NCBI GenBank assembly: GCA_016302185.1
Contig: JAEDOC010000075.1
Coordinates: forward strand, 1 to 9,669
Length of the DNA: 9,669 nt
Source of the DNA: Clostridium sp.
Lineage (GTDB): Bacteria > Bacillota > Clostridia > Lachnospirales > Lachnospiraceae
Direction: 5' to 3'
Both the position numbers and the translations under genes were made by a program. The notes under the pieces are model-generated. The model saw nothing but the letters and a program-made list of their open reading frames with translations. It was not told the DNA's origin and did no database searches. Positions 1 to 6,696 of this stretch are shown here, piece by piece; within the stretch, counting starts at the first letter, position 1, and each line of letters starts with the position of its first letter.

Positions 1-1
1 C

Positions 2-604
2 GAATATCCCAAGGAGCAGAGCGTTCTCTGTGCAGGTGTATTCGGTGAAAAGGAATCCTTCTTTACGCTGAAGGGAATGGCGGAGACCGTAGCAGATACG
101 CTGTGCGTGAAATTTACCTATGAGAGAACCCAGAAACCGTTCCTGCATCCGTATCAGACCGCAGCCATCCTTTGTGATGGAGAAGAGGTTGGTTACCTTG
201 GCAAGCTTACCTATGAGATTCAGGAGAGCGAAGACATGCGTACCTCCGGATATATCATGGAGATTAATCTGGAGAAGCTTTCCTGGGCATATGCGAATGT
301 GCCGAAGTTCACTCCGCTTCCGAAGTTTGCAGAAGAAAAACGTGATCTGGCTCTGATCATGAACAAGGAGCTGACCAACGGAGAAGTGGAGAAGTGCATC
401 AAAGAGGCCTGTGCCTATATCACCGATGTGAAGCTGTTCGATGTATACGAGGGCAAACCGATTCCGGAAGACAAGAAGAGCATGGCCTACACCATCGTCT
501 TCACGCCGAAGGACGAAGAATTCGGTGCAAACACAGTGGATAAGTTCGTTGAGAAAATCCTGAAAACCCTGAAGAAGAAACTGGATATTGAGTTACGTGC
601 GTAA
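2..604 (+). CDS. pheT: Phenylalanyl-tRNA synthetase beta subunit, C-terminal part (5' end outside window)
   Basis: This is the last 200 codons of the beta chain of the alpha2-beta2 enzyme that charges tRNA-Phe in the cytoplasm. The frame is open from base 2, so the gene starts upstream of the window. The segment FLHPYQTAAI followed by GEEVGYLGKL (about bases 140-215) is typical of the B5/catalytic-like core of PheT. From about base 314 to the stop, the sequence has the pattern of the ferredoxin-fold anticodon-binding (FDX-ACB) domain, with KRDLALIM, then VKLFDVYEGKPIP, then SMAYTIVFTP, and a final amphipathic helix rich in lysine. The FDX-ACB entry motif reads KFAEEKRDLAL, somewhat different from the more common F-P-x-x-x-RDLA form. 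The gene ends 34 bases before an intrinsic terminator, so it is probably the last gene of a pheST-type operon. The family assignment is firm; the operon partner is inferred. Confidence 0.93.
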   Translation, partial: EYPKEQSVLCAGVFGEKESFFTLKGMAETVADTLCVKFTYERTQKPFLHPYQTAAILCDGEEVGYLGKLTYEIQESEDMRTSGYIMEINLEKLSWAYANVPKFTPLPKFAEEKRDLALIMNKELTNGEVEKCIKEACAYITDVKLFDVYEGKPIPEDKKSMAYTIVFTPKDEEFGANTVDKFVEKILKTLKKKLDIELRA

Positions 605-638
605 AATGTCTGAATGACGAAGACAAAAACCGCAGTGC

Positions 639-676
639 AATGGCGTCAAACCCTGGAGGCTGGCGCCATTTTTTTT
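639..676 (+). terminator. Intrinsic terminator after pheT
   Basis: A 10-bp stem (left arm AATGGCGTCA at 639-648, right arm TGGCGCCATT at 661-670, one G-U pair) encloses a 12-base loop and runs into eight T residues (669-676). It separates pheT from eno and indicates that eno is transcribed from its own promoter. I could not identify that promoter convincingly between 677 and 725. Confidence 0.85.
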
Positions 677-725
677 GCATAAACCACAGAGAATCGCAGA
701 CAATAACCCCATCATAGCAGTAGAC

Positions 726-732
726 AAGGAGG
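726..732 (+). promoter_or_regulatory. Ribosome binding site that fixes the eno start
   Basis: AAGGAGG at 726-732 is a near-perfect Shine-Dalgarno sequence. It lies 9 bases before the ATG at 742 but only 3 bases before the in-frame TTG at 736, so the ATG is the better start. Confidence 0.8.
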
Positions 733-741
733 TTTTTGCGG

Positions 742-2013
742 ATGTACAGGGATTTTGAGATTGTGGGCGTGAAGGGCAGGGAGATATTGGATTCCCGGGG
801 CAATCCGACCATCGAGGCGGAGGTGGTGCTGGAAAATGGAGCCGTCGGCCGAGCCGCAGTTCCTTCCGGGGCTTCCACCGGTAAATTCGAGGCGGTGGAG
901 CTGCGGGACGGAGAAAAACGATACCAGGGTCTGGGCGTTCAGAAGGCGGTGGACCATATCGCAGGTCCCCTTGGGGAAGCGATCTTATTTGAGAACGCGC
1001 TGGAGCAGAGAAAAATCGATGATCTGATGAGAACCGCGGACGGAACGGAAAATAAAGGGCGTCTGGGGGCCAATGCGATTCTGGGAGTGTCCATGGCGGT
1101 GGCCCGCGCGGCGGCTGCCGGTCTGGGACTTCCCCTGTACCGTTATCTGGGAGGAACCGGTGCTCATCAGCTTCCGGTGCCCATGATGAATATTTTAAAC
1201 GGCGGCAGACATGCGGATAATACGGTGGATTTACAGGAATTTATGATCATGCCGGTGGGGGCCTGCTGCTTTTCGGAAGGTCTTCGGATGTGTTCGGAGA
1301 TCTATCATACGTTAAAAAAGGTGCTTCGGGAGAAAAATCTAAGCACGGCGGTGGGAGATGAGGGCGGTTTTGCACCCGATCTGAAGAATGCCGAAGAGGT
1401 TCTGGAGCTGATGGTCCGGGCGGTGGAGCTGGCCGGATATCGTCCCGGCGAGGAGATTCGCTTTGCCATCGATGCCGCCTCCAGTGAGCTTTATGACGAA
1501 AAGAAGGGCCTGTATTATTTCCCGGGGGAAAGTCAGATGACGGGAACAGAAGTCCGCCGAACCTCGGAAGAGATGGTGGAGTATTATCAGAAGCTGATTG
1601 GAAAATTTCCCATCTGCTCCATTGAAGATGGCCTTCAGGAGGAGGACTGGGATGGCTGGAGGCAGATGACAAAGGAGCTGGGAGCGAAGGTTCAGCTGGT
1701 GGGAGATGATTTCTTTGTCACCAATACCAGACGGCTGAAGAAGGGGATTGAAGAAGGGGCGGCCAATTCGATTCTGATTAAGGTAAATCAGATTGGAACC
1801 CTGACGGAAAGCTTTGAGGCCATTGAGATGGCAAAGAGGGCCGGCTATACCACGGTGATTTCCCATCGTTCCGGTGAGACGGAGGACAGCATCATTGCCG
1901 ATATCGCTGTGGCGGTCAACGCGGGCCAGATCAAAACCGGCGCGCCCTGCCGTTCCGACCGGGTGGCGAAATATAATCAGCTGCTGCGGATCGAGGAGCA
2001 GCTGCGGATGTAA
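742..2013 (+). CDS. eno: Enolase (phosphopyruvate hydratase)
   Basis: A 423-residue enolase, which interconverts 2-phosphoglycerate and phosphoenolpyruvate in glycolysis. The length matches the family. The N-terminal domain carries REILDSRGNPT and the flexible loop VPSGASTGKFEA. The barrel carries NGGRHADNTVDLQEFM, the catalytic-acid region GDEGGFAP (Glu near residue 207), the metal ligands in FAIDAAS, SIEDGL and VGDDFF, the lysine-containing signature ILIKVNQIGTLTES (Lys near 347), and SHRSGETED. The C-terminus has the standard SDRVAKYNQLLRIEE. All key residues appear present, so the enzyme should be active. ATG 742 is chosen over TTG 736 on RBS spacing. It sits alone between the pheT terminator and the secG promoter, with no clear terminator of its own. 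It is a cytoplasmic enzyme, expected to work as a dimer or octamer. Confidence 0.97.
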   Translation: MYRDFEIVGVKGREILDSRGNPTIEAEVVLENGAVGRAAVPSGASTGKFEAVELRDGEKRYQGLGVQKAVDHIAGPLGEAILFENALEQRKIDDLMRTADGTENKGRLGANAILGVSMAVARAAAAGLGLPLYRYLGGTGAHQLPVPMMNILNGGRHADNTVDLQEFMIMPVGACCFSEGLRMCSEIYHTLKKVLREKNLSTAVGDEGGFAPDLKNAEEVLELMVRAVELAGYRPGEEIRFAIDAASSELYDEKKGLYYFPGESQMTGTEVRRTSEEMVEYYQKLIGKFPICSIEDGLQEEDWDGWRQMTKELGAKVQLVGDDFFVTNTRRLKKGIEEGAANSILIKVNQIGTLTESFEAIEMAKRAGYTTVISHRSGETEDSIIADIAVAVNAGQIKTGAPCRSDRVAKYNQLLRIEEQLRM

Positions 2014-2032
2014 AAAATAGTTTGAAATCTGG

Positions 2033-2061
2033 TTGTTTTTGCGGGAAAAGTATGTTATGAT
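2033..2061 (+). promoter_or_regulatory. Promoter for secG (extended -10)
   Basis: TTGTTT (2033-2038) and TATGAT (2056-2061) are spaced by exactly 17 bases. A TG dinucleotide one base before the -10 box gives the extended -10 form TGTTATGAT. Transcription should start near 2068, leaving a leader of about 23 bases before the secG ATG. It fits a housekeeping sigma-A promoter and probably also supplies rnr and smpB by read-through. Confidence 0.7.
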
Positions 2062-2090
2062 ACTCTTGTTTGACTATAGGAGGTGCGAAG

Positions 2091-2324
2091 ATGATCAGAG
2101 GAATCCTCACATTTATATTTGTTGCTATCTGTGTTTTTTTATCAGCTGTGATCCTGCTTCAGGAAGGTAAGTCCTCCGGACTTGGTTCCATCAGCGGTAT
2201 GGCTGAGAGCTACTGGGGAAAGAATAAAGGACGTTCCATGGAAGGAAATTTAGAGAAGTTTACCCGCTATGCCGCAATTCTTTGGATGGTTCTTGCATTT
2301 GTATTAAACCTGAGCGTATTTTAA
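2091..2324 (+). CDS. secG: Preprotein translocase subunit SecG
   Basis: A 77-residue membrane protein, the small accessory subunit of the SecYEG channel that helps SecA-driven protein export. Two hydrophobic helices are visible (about residues 3-23 and 58-76). They are joined by a loop that carries the family pattern LLQEGKSSGLGSISG followed by a SYWGKNKGRS segment. Length and topology match SecG. The start is ATG 2091, because TAGGAGGT at 2077-2084 lies 6 bases upstream; an in-frame upstream TTG at 2070 has no such signal. The order secG-rnr-smpB is a common Firmicute arrangement. A terminator directly after secG separates it from rnr. Confidence 0.93.
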   Translation: MIRGILTFIFVAICVFLSAVILLQEGKSSGLGSISGMAESYWGKNKGRSMEGNLEKFTRYAAILWMVLAFVLNLSVF

Positions 2325-2331
2325 TTGAAAG

Positions 2332-2357
2332 CACTCCTGGCAGCAGGAGTGTTTTTT
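2332..2357 (+). terminator. Intrinsic terminator between secG and rnr
   Basis: A perfect 8-bp stem (CACTCCTG 2332-2339, CAGGAGTG 2344-2351) with loop GCAG is followed by six T residues (2352-2357). It ends about 37 bases before the rnr start. The stem is short, so termination may be partial, allowing read-through into rnr and smpB. Confidence 0.8.
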
Positions 2358-2394
2358 GATCGTGATAAGAATTTTGAAAAACGAAGAGAAGATG

Positions 2395-4608
2395 ATGAGA
2401 AAAAGAGAAATGCCGAAAAAGACAGGAAAACGAGAATATCCGGGACGGCAGAAGCCGGAGCTGTCAGAGGAGATCTCCGACACAGCGGAAGAATTTGAAC
2501 GCCGCCGCAGCCTGATTCTGGATGTGATGAACGAAAAGGCCTATGTTCCCATGAAATTAAAGGAACTGGCCATTCTTTTAAATATACCAAAGGAGCAGAG
2601 GGGCGAGCTTGCCCGTGTGGTGGATTCTCTGCTGGAGGAGGGAAAGATCAGTATCTCCGCGAAGGGAAAGCTGGGGCGCCCGGAGACCTTCGCGCTGGCG
2701 GGAACCTTCACCGGCAATGCCAGGGGCTTTGGCTTTGTCACGGTGGAGGGCCGGGAAGGGGATATCTTTATTCCCAGAGAGCGGACGAAGGGGGCCATGG
2801 ATCAGGATAGGGTCCAGCTGGTCATCGAGGAAGAACGGGATGGCCGGAGAGCGGAAGGCTGTATTGTAAAGATTCTGTCCCATGCCAATGAAACTCTGGT
2901 GGGAACGTACCAGAAGAGCAAGGGCTTTGGATTCGTGGTGCCGGATAATGCCCGGATTACCAGAGATATCTTTATCCCCCAGGGCTGTGACGGCGGTGCG
3001 GTGACCGGACATAAGGTGGTGGTCCGCGTGAAGGAGTTCGGCGGGGAAGAGAAAAAGCCGGAGGGCGTGATCACCGAGATTCTGGGACATGTGAATGATC
3101 CGGGAGTGGATATTTTATCCTTAGTAAGAGCTTATGGACTGCCGGAGGAATTTCCGTCGAAGGTGATGGAACAGTTAAAGCAGATTCCGGATGAGGTGAC
3201 GGAGGCGGACCGGGCAGGACGAAAGGATCTAAGAAGCGTAAAGACCGTGACCATTGACGGGGAGGAAGCGAAGGATCTGGATGACGCCATTACCATTGAA
3301 CGGGATGGGGACGGCTACCGCCTGGGGGTTCACATCGCGGATGTGAGCCATTATGTGACGGAAGGAAGCCCTCTGGATGCGGAGGCGTTAAAGCGGGGCA
3401 CCAGCGTGTATCTGACGGATCGGGTGATTCCGATGCTGCCCCACAAGCTGTCCAATGGAATCTGCTCCTTAAATCAGGGAGAGGATCGGCTGGCCCTCAG
3501 CTGTCTGATGGACATCGATGCGAAGGGCAATGTCATCGGCCATGAGATTGCGGAGACAATCATTCGGGTGGATCACCGCATGACGTATACGGCGGTGGAT
3601 GCCATTGTGACAAAGCAGGATCCGTCAGTCATGAAGGAATATGAGGATTTCACGGAAGAATTCTTTCTGATGAAAGAACTGGCGGATCTGCTGCGGAAGA
3701 AGCGCCACAGCCGCGGTTCCATCGATTTTGATTTTCCGGAGAGCAAGATCACGCTGGATGAAAAAGGACGCCCGATCGAAATCAAGCCTTATGACCGCAA
3801 CGCGGCGACCAAAATCATCGAGGATTTTATGCTGCTGGCCAATGAGACCGTGGCGGAGGATTATTTCTGGCAGGAGGTTCCCTTCCTGTACCGGACCCAT
3901 GAGAAGCCGGATGAGGAGAAGATGCTGCGTCTGGGCACCTTTTTAAATAATTTCGGTTACCATCTGCGGATGCCCAATGGAGAGGTGCACCCGAAGGAGA
4001 TTCAAAAGCTCCTGGATAAGGTGGAAGGAACTCCGGAGGAGGCGCTGATCAGCCGTCTGACGCTGCGTTCCATGAAGCAGGCCAGATATACCCCGGTCAA
4101 TACCGGCCATTTCGGCCTGGCTGCCAAGTATTATACCCATTTTACGTCTCCCATCCGCCGCTATCCGGATCTGCAGATTCATCGAATTATCAAGGAATGT
4201 CTGCACGGAGGTCTCCCGGAGAAGCGGGAAGCCCATTACCGGAAGCTGCTCACGGAGGTGGCGGCACAGACCTCGGCGCTGGAGCGGCGGGCTGACGAGG
4301 CGGAGCGGGAAACGGATAAGATGAAGAAGGTCCAGTATATGGAGCAGTTCATCGGGCATGAATTTGACGGAGTGATCTCCGGGGTGACAAACTGGGGCTT
4401 TTATGTGGAGCTTCCCAATACAGTGGAAGGAATGGTGCACGTGAATGAGCTTCAGGATGATTACTATCTTTTTGACGAGGCTCATTACGAGCTGATGGGT
4501 GAGATGACCCGAAAAACGTATAAATTAGGCCAGCCGATCCGGATTATGGTGACCGGCTGTGACAGGTTCTTACGAACCATCGACTTTATTCCCGCAAAAG
4601 AATGGTAA
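2395..4608 (+). CDS. rnr: Ribonuclease R (3'-5' exoribonuclease)
   Basis: A 737-residue RNase R of the RNB/RNase II family, a processive 3'-5' exonuclease that unwinds and degrades structured RNA. It also removes non-stop mRNA during trans-translation. From the N-terminus there is a lysine/arginine-rich stretch, then a winged-helix region with LKELAILLNIP. Two cold-shock domains follow, each with GFGFV plus an IFIP motif. The RNB catalytic domain has its active-site aspartates in TIDGEEAKDLDDAI (near residues 286-299), VHIADVSHYV and FTSPIRRYPDLQIHR. An S1 RNA-binding domain sits at about 655-735. The protein stops right after S1 and lacks the long basic C-terminal tail of E. coli RNase R; its basic region is at the N-terminus. 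The start is uncertain: ATG 2392, 2395 and 2410 are all in frame, and only a weak GAAGAG (2383-2388) precedes them, so low translation efficiency is likely. smpB follows after 27 bases. Confidence 0.95.
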   Translation: MRKREMPKKTGKREYPGRQKPELSEEISDTAEEFERRRSLILDVMNEKAYVPMKLKELAILLNIPKEQRGELARVVDSLLEEGKISISAKGKLGRPETFALAGTFTGNARGFGFVTVEGREGDIFIPRERTKGAMDQDRVQLVIEEERDGRRAEGCIVKILSHANETLVGTYQKSKGFGFVVPDNARITRDIFIPQGCDGGAVTGHKVVVRVKEFGGEEKKPEGVITEILGHVNDPGVDILSLVRAYGLPEEFPSKVMEQLKQIPDEVTEADRAGRKDLRSVKTVTIDGEEAKDLDDAITIERDGDGYRLGVHIADVSHYVTEGSPLDAEALKRGTSVYLTDRVIPMLPHKLSNGICSLNQGEDRLALSCLMDIDAKGNVIGHEIAETIIRVDHRMTYTAVDAIVTKQDPSVMKEYEDFTEEFFLMKELADLLRKKRHSRGSIDFDFPESKITLDEKGRPIEIKPYDRNAATKIIEDFMLLANETVAEDYFWQEVPFLYRTHEKPDEEKMLRLGTFLNNFGYHLRMPNGEVHPKEIQKLLDKVEGTPEEALISRLTLRSMKQARYTPVNTGHFGLAAKYYTHFTSPIRRYPDLQIHRIIKECLHGGLPEKREAHYRKLLTEVAAQTSALERRADEAERETDKMKKVQYMEQFIGHEFDGVISGVTNWGFYVELPNTVEGMVHVNELQDDYYLFDEAHYELMGEMTRKTYKLGQPIRIMVTGCDRFLRTIDFIPAKEW

Positions 4609-4635
4609 CAGGGGAATGAAACAGGAGGAAAGCAT

Positions 4636-5100
4636 ATGGGAAAAGAGAGTGTAAAGCTGGTAGCCAACAATAAAAAAGCCTACCATGATTTCTTTATTGA
4701 TGACAAATTTGAGGCAGGAATTGAACTGTTTGGCACAGAGGTGAAGTCCATCCGTATGGGCAAATGCAGTATCAAGGAGTCCTTTATTAAGATCGAAAAC
4801 GGTCAGGTCTATATCTATGGCATGCATGTGAGCCCCTACGAGAAGGGAAATATATTCAATAAGGATCCGCTGCGGGTAAAGAAGCTGCTGCTGCACAAGG
4901 CGGAGATTCGCCGGCTGTTGTCCAAGATCAAAGAAAAGGGCTACACTCTGGTTCCACTTTCCGTTTATTTTAAGGGAAGCCTGGTCAAGGTGGAGATGGG
5001 GCTGGCCCGCGGTAAGAAGCTGTATGATAAGCGGGAGGATATCGCGAAAAAGGATGCGAAACGGGAGATCGAACGGGAATTCAAGTCCAGAAATCAGTAA
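4636..5100 (+). CDS. smpB: SsrA-binding protein SmpB
   Basis: A 154-residue protein, full length for the family, that binds tmRNA and places it in the empty A site of stalled ribosomes. The beta-barrel core contains NNKKAYHDFFI, LFGTEVKSIR and YIYGMHVSPYEKG. The segment GLARGKKLYDKR leads into a basic C-terminal tail (about residues 131-154, with IAKKDAKREIEREFK). In studied homologues this tail folds into the mRNA channel to sense the missing codon. AGGAGG at 4623-4628 lies 7 bases before ATG 4636. The gene is 27 bases after rnr and is probably on the same transcript. Its RNA partner ssrA is in this window, 1.6 kb downstream on the opposite strand. Confidence 0.97.
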   Translation: MGKESVKLVANNKKAYHDFFIDDKFEAGIELFGTEVKSIRMGKCSIKESFIKIENGQVYIYGMHVSPYEKGNIFNKDPLRVKKLLLHKAEIRRLLSKIKEKGYTLVPLSVYFKGSLVKVEMGLARGKKLYDKREDIAKKDAKREIEREFKSRNQ

Positions 5101-5130
5101 TGGAATCCGGAAATTGGTGAGAATACAAAA

Positions 5131-5136
5131 GAGGTG
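5131..5136 (+). promoter_or_regulatory. Ribosome binding site supporting the GNAT start at 5147
   Basis: GAGGTG at 5131-5136 lies 10 bases before ATG 5147. The frame is open much further upstream (to 5024, inside smpB), but that part translates to low-quality basic sequence and no comparable signal precedes it. Confidence 0.5.
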
Positions 5137-5146
5137 CAAAAGAAGA

Positions 5147-5656
5147 ATGAAATCAGCAGATGAATTATTCCTTCGGATGGCGGTTCTGGAGGATGCGAAG
5201 GAGATTGCTGCGGTGGAGGCGGAATGTTTTCCGGCAGCGGAGGCGGCTACAGAGCGTTCCATCCGGGAACGGCTGGAGGTGTATCCCAACCACTTCTGGC
5301 TTTTGACCGATGAGGAGAAGATCGTCGGCTTTGTCAATGGCATGGTCACGGAGGAGCCGGATCTGACGGATGAGATGTATGAAAATGCGGGAATGCACCG
5401 GGAGGACGGCCGCTGGCAGATGATCTTCGGTGTAGATACGATTCCGGAGTACCGACGCAGAGGCTGCGCCGGGCGATTGCTTCGGCAGGCAATCGCAGAT
5501 GCGAGGGCACAGGGGCGGGACGGACTGGTTCTGACCTGTAAGGAGCGCCTGATTCCCTATTATGCAAGGTTTGGTTTCCGGAATGAGGGAATCTCGGAGT
5601 CCGTCCACGGCAATGCGGTCTGGTATCAGATGCGGCTCTCGTTTGACAGAGAATAA
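5147..5656 (+). CDS. GNAT acetyltransferase, arylalkylamine N-acetyltransferase (AANAT)-like
   Basis: A 169-residue GNAT-fold protein expected to move an acetyl group from acetyl-CoA to an amine. The N-terminal part has EAECFPAAEAAT (near residues 25-36), which resembles the FP-x-x-EAA segment of AANAT enzymes. Motif A is visible as FGVDTIPEYRRRGCAGRLL (residues 94-112), with the acetyl-CoA pyrophosphate loop RRRGCAG. The C-terminal part CKERLIPYYARFGF followed by GISESVHGNAVWYQM matches the AANAT-type ending. The substrate cannot be told from sequence; aromatic or other primary amines are the family precedent. It starts 46 bases after smpB and may be read from the same transcript. It has no visible terminator, and its last 31 bases overlap the 3' end of the convergent patatin gene. 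The GNAT fold is sure; the AANAT-like label is likely but from memory of motifs. Confidence 0.85.
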   Translation: MKSADELFLRMAVLEDAKEIAAVEAECFPAAEAATERSIRERLEVYPNHFWLLTDEEKIVGFVNGMVTEEPDLTDEMYENAGMHREDGRWQMIFGVDTIPEYRRRGCAGRLLRQAIADARAQGRDGLVLTCKERLIPYYARFGFRNEGISESVHGNAVWYQMRLSFDRE

Positions 5657-6567
5657 AACAGAGAAAGATGTTTCTTGGTATCCCGGTAGGCGGCCTCCAT
5701 GCAGGCTTCCATCCGGTCAAAACTGAATAGTCCGGCATCTGCCGGAAGCTGCGGCTTTAGCAGGACTGTCTCTCCCATGGAGCGGCAGTCCTTTAAATTT
5801 CCGCTCATGATGGAAAAGGAGTGGGAGAGAATCTCAAAGATGGATTCCCGTTCCGGCATCCGGTAGGGGGAGCCAATATCGACGGCAGCTACGGTTCTGA
5901 TGCCTGCATCACGCATTAAATCCACCGGCAGATTATTGGTCACACCGCCGTCCACCAGGCAGAAGGAATCCATGGTTACCGGGCAGAAGATTCCGGGAAC
6001 ACTGCAGCTGGCCATGAGAATTTCCGCCAGACTGCCGGAGGAAAGCCAGAGGATCTGCTGGTCGCCGCCGGCGCTGCCGGTTTTCTGCGCATTTGCCGGA
6101 GACTTACCGGGAAAGCCGGAAGAACCGCCGGAGGAAAGGATATGAGGAAGATTGGTAAAACAGAGCGTGGTCCCGGTGTGCAGATCCACAGAAGGAACCA
6201 GAAGCGGCCGCTTTACCTCCTCCAGTCTACGGTGACGGGTCAGCTTCCGAAACAGTGTCAGGAGCCGATGACCCTTGAGCAGCCCGCAGATGCGGGGCCG
6301 CTGTCCCAGAAGAAGCCGGGGGATCAGTCCCAGAAGAGCCAACAGATTTAAGTCCAGGTATTCTGAACCGTGGTTGGACAGATAATGCACCAGATCACAC
6401 AGCTCCTCCGGCTCCATGCCGCAGGCAAAAAGTCCTGCCGCGATGCTGCCTGCGCTGGTGCCTCCGATCGCCTCCGGCAGAAGATTTGCTTCCTTGAGTG
6501 CCAGAAGAACGCCTGCGTGGGCTGCTCCCCGCGCGCCGCCTCCGGCCAGAGCAAGACCATAGCTCAT
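5626..6567 (-). CDS. Patatin-like phospholipase (RssA/YlbK-type)
   Basis: A 313-residue patatin-family serine hydrolase, probably a cytoplasmic lipid acyl hydrolase. The oxyanion-hole glycine loop AGGGARGAAHAG is at residues 8-19. The nucleophile Ser38 sits in GTSAG (36-40), and Asp206 in DGGVTNNLPVD completes the Ser-Asp dyad, so all catalytic parts are present. There is no signal peptide. The start at 6567 is chosen because the glycine loop begins a few residues later, as in the family. The open frame continues upstream through ssrA but does not look like protein. The RBS is weak (GGCGG about 8-12 bases upstream). Residues 144-172 form a Gly/Ser/Pro-rich insertion, probably a flexible loop, between the conserved LHTGTTLCFTNLP and SLAEILMASCSVPGIFCPV. 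The gene follows the ssrA terminator by 74 bases with no clear promoter of its own. It is convergent with, and overlaps, the upstream acetyltransferase gene. The true substrate is unknown. Confidence 0.92.
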   Translation of the reverse strand: MSYGLALAGGGARGAAHAGVLLALKEANLLPEAIGGTSAGSIAAGLFACGMEPEELCDLVHYLSNHGSEYLDLNLLALLGLIPRLLLGQRPRICGLLKGHRLLTLFRKLTRHRRLEEVKRPLLVPSVDLHTGTTLCFTNLPHILSSGGSSGFPGKSPANAQKTGSAGGDQQILWLSSGSLAEILMASCSVPGIFCPVTMDSFCLVDGGVTNNLPVDLMRDAGIRTVAAVDIGSPYRMPERESIFEILSHSFSIMSGNLKDCRSMGETVLLKPQLPADAGLFSFDRMEACMEAAYRDTKKHLSLFYSLSNESRI

Positions 6568-6641
6568 AGGATGGCCGCCATTTGTTCCCGATTCAGTAAA
6601 GGATATGAAGAAAACTTCTTTTTTATTTCTGGAGGACAGAC

Positions 6642-6693
6642 AAAAAATCCCCCATGAAAATACGTGAGATTTTCGTATTTCCATGGGGGATTT
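6642..6693 (-). terminator. Intrinsic terminator of ssrA
   Basis: A 20-bp stem (right arm 6674-6693, left arm 6645-6664 in plus coordinates) encloses a 9-base loop. On the minus strand the single non-Watson-Crick position becomes a G-U pair, and the stem runs into six U residues (6642-6647). On the plus strand that position is an A-C mismatch and the downstream T run is short. The signal therefore points to the minus strand, directly after the tmRNA. Confidence 0.88.
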
Positions 6694-6696
6694 CAA

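Noticed and set aside
1247..1866. Long minus-strand open frames inside eno, and similar ones antisense to rnr and smpB
   Set aside because: They are shadows of strongly coding plus-strand genes, with no ribosome site and no recognisable protein character.
1978..2004. 8-bp inverted repeat (CAGCTGCT / AGCAGCTG) at the end of eno
   Set aside because: It arises from codons for the repeated Gln-Leu(-Leu)-Arg sequence, lies inside the coding region and has no T run, so I do not call it a terminator.
5024..5146. Longer GNAT frame starting inside smpB
   Set aside because: The extra 41 residues are out-of-frame translation of the smpB tail and spacer. ATG 5147 has a GAGGTG site at suitable spacing and matches the normal GNAT N-terminus.
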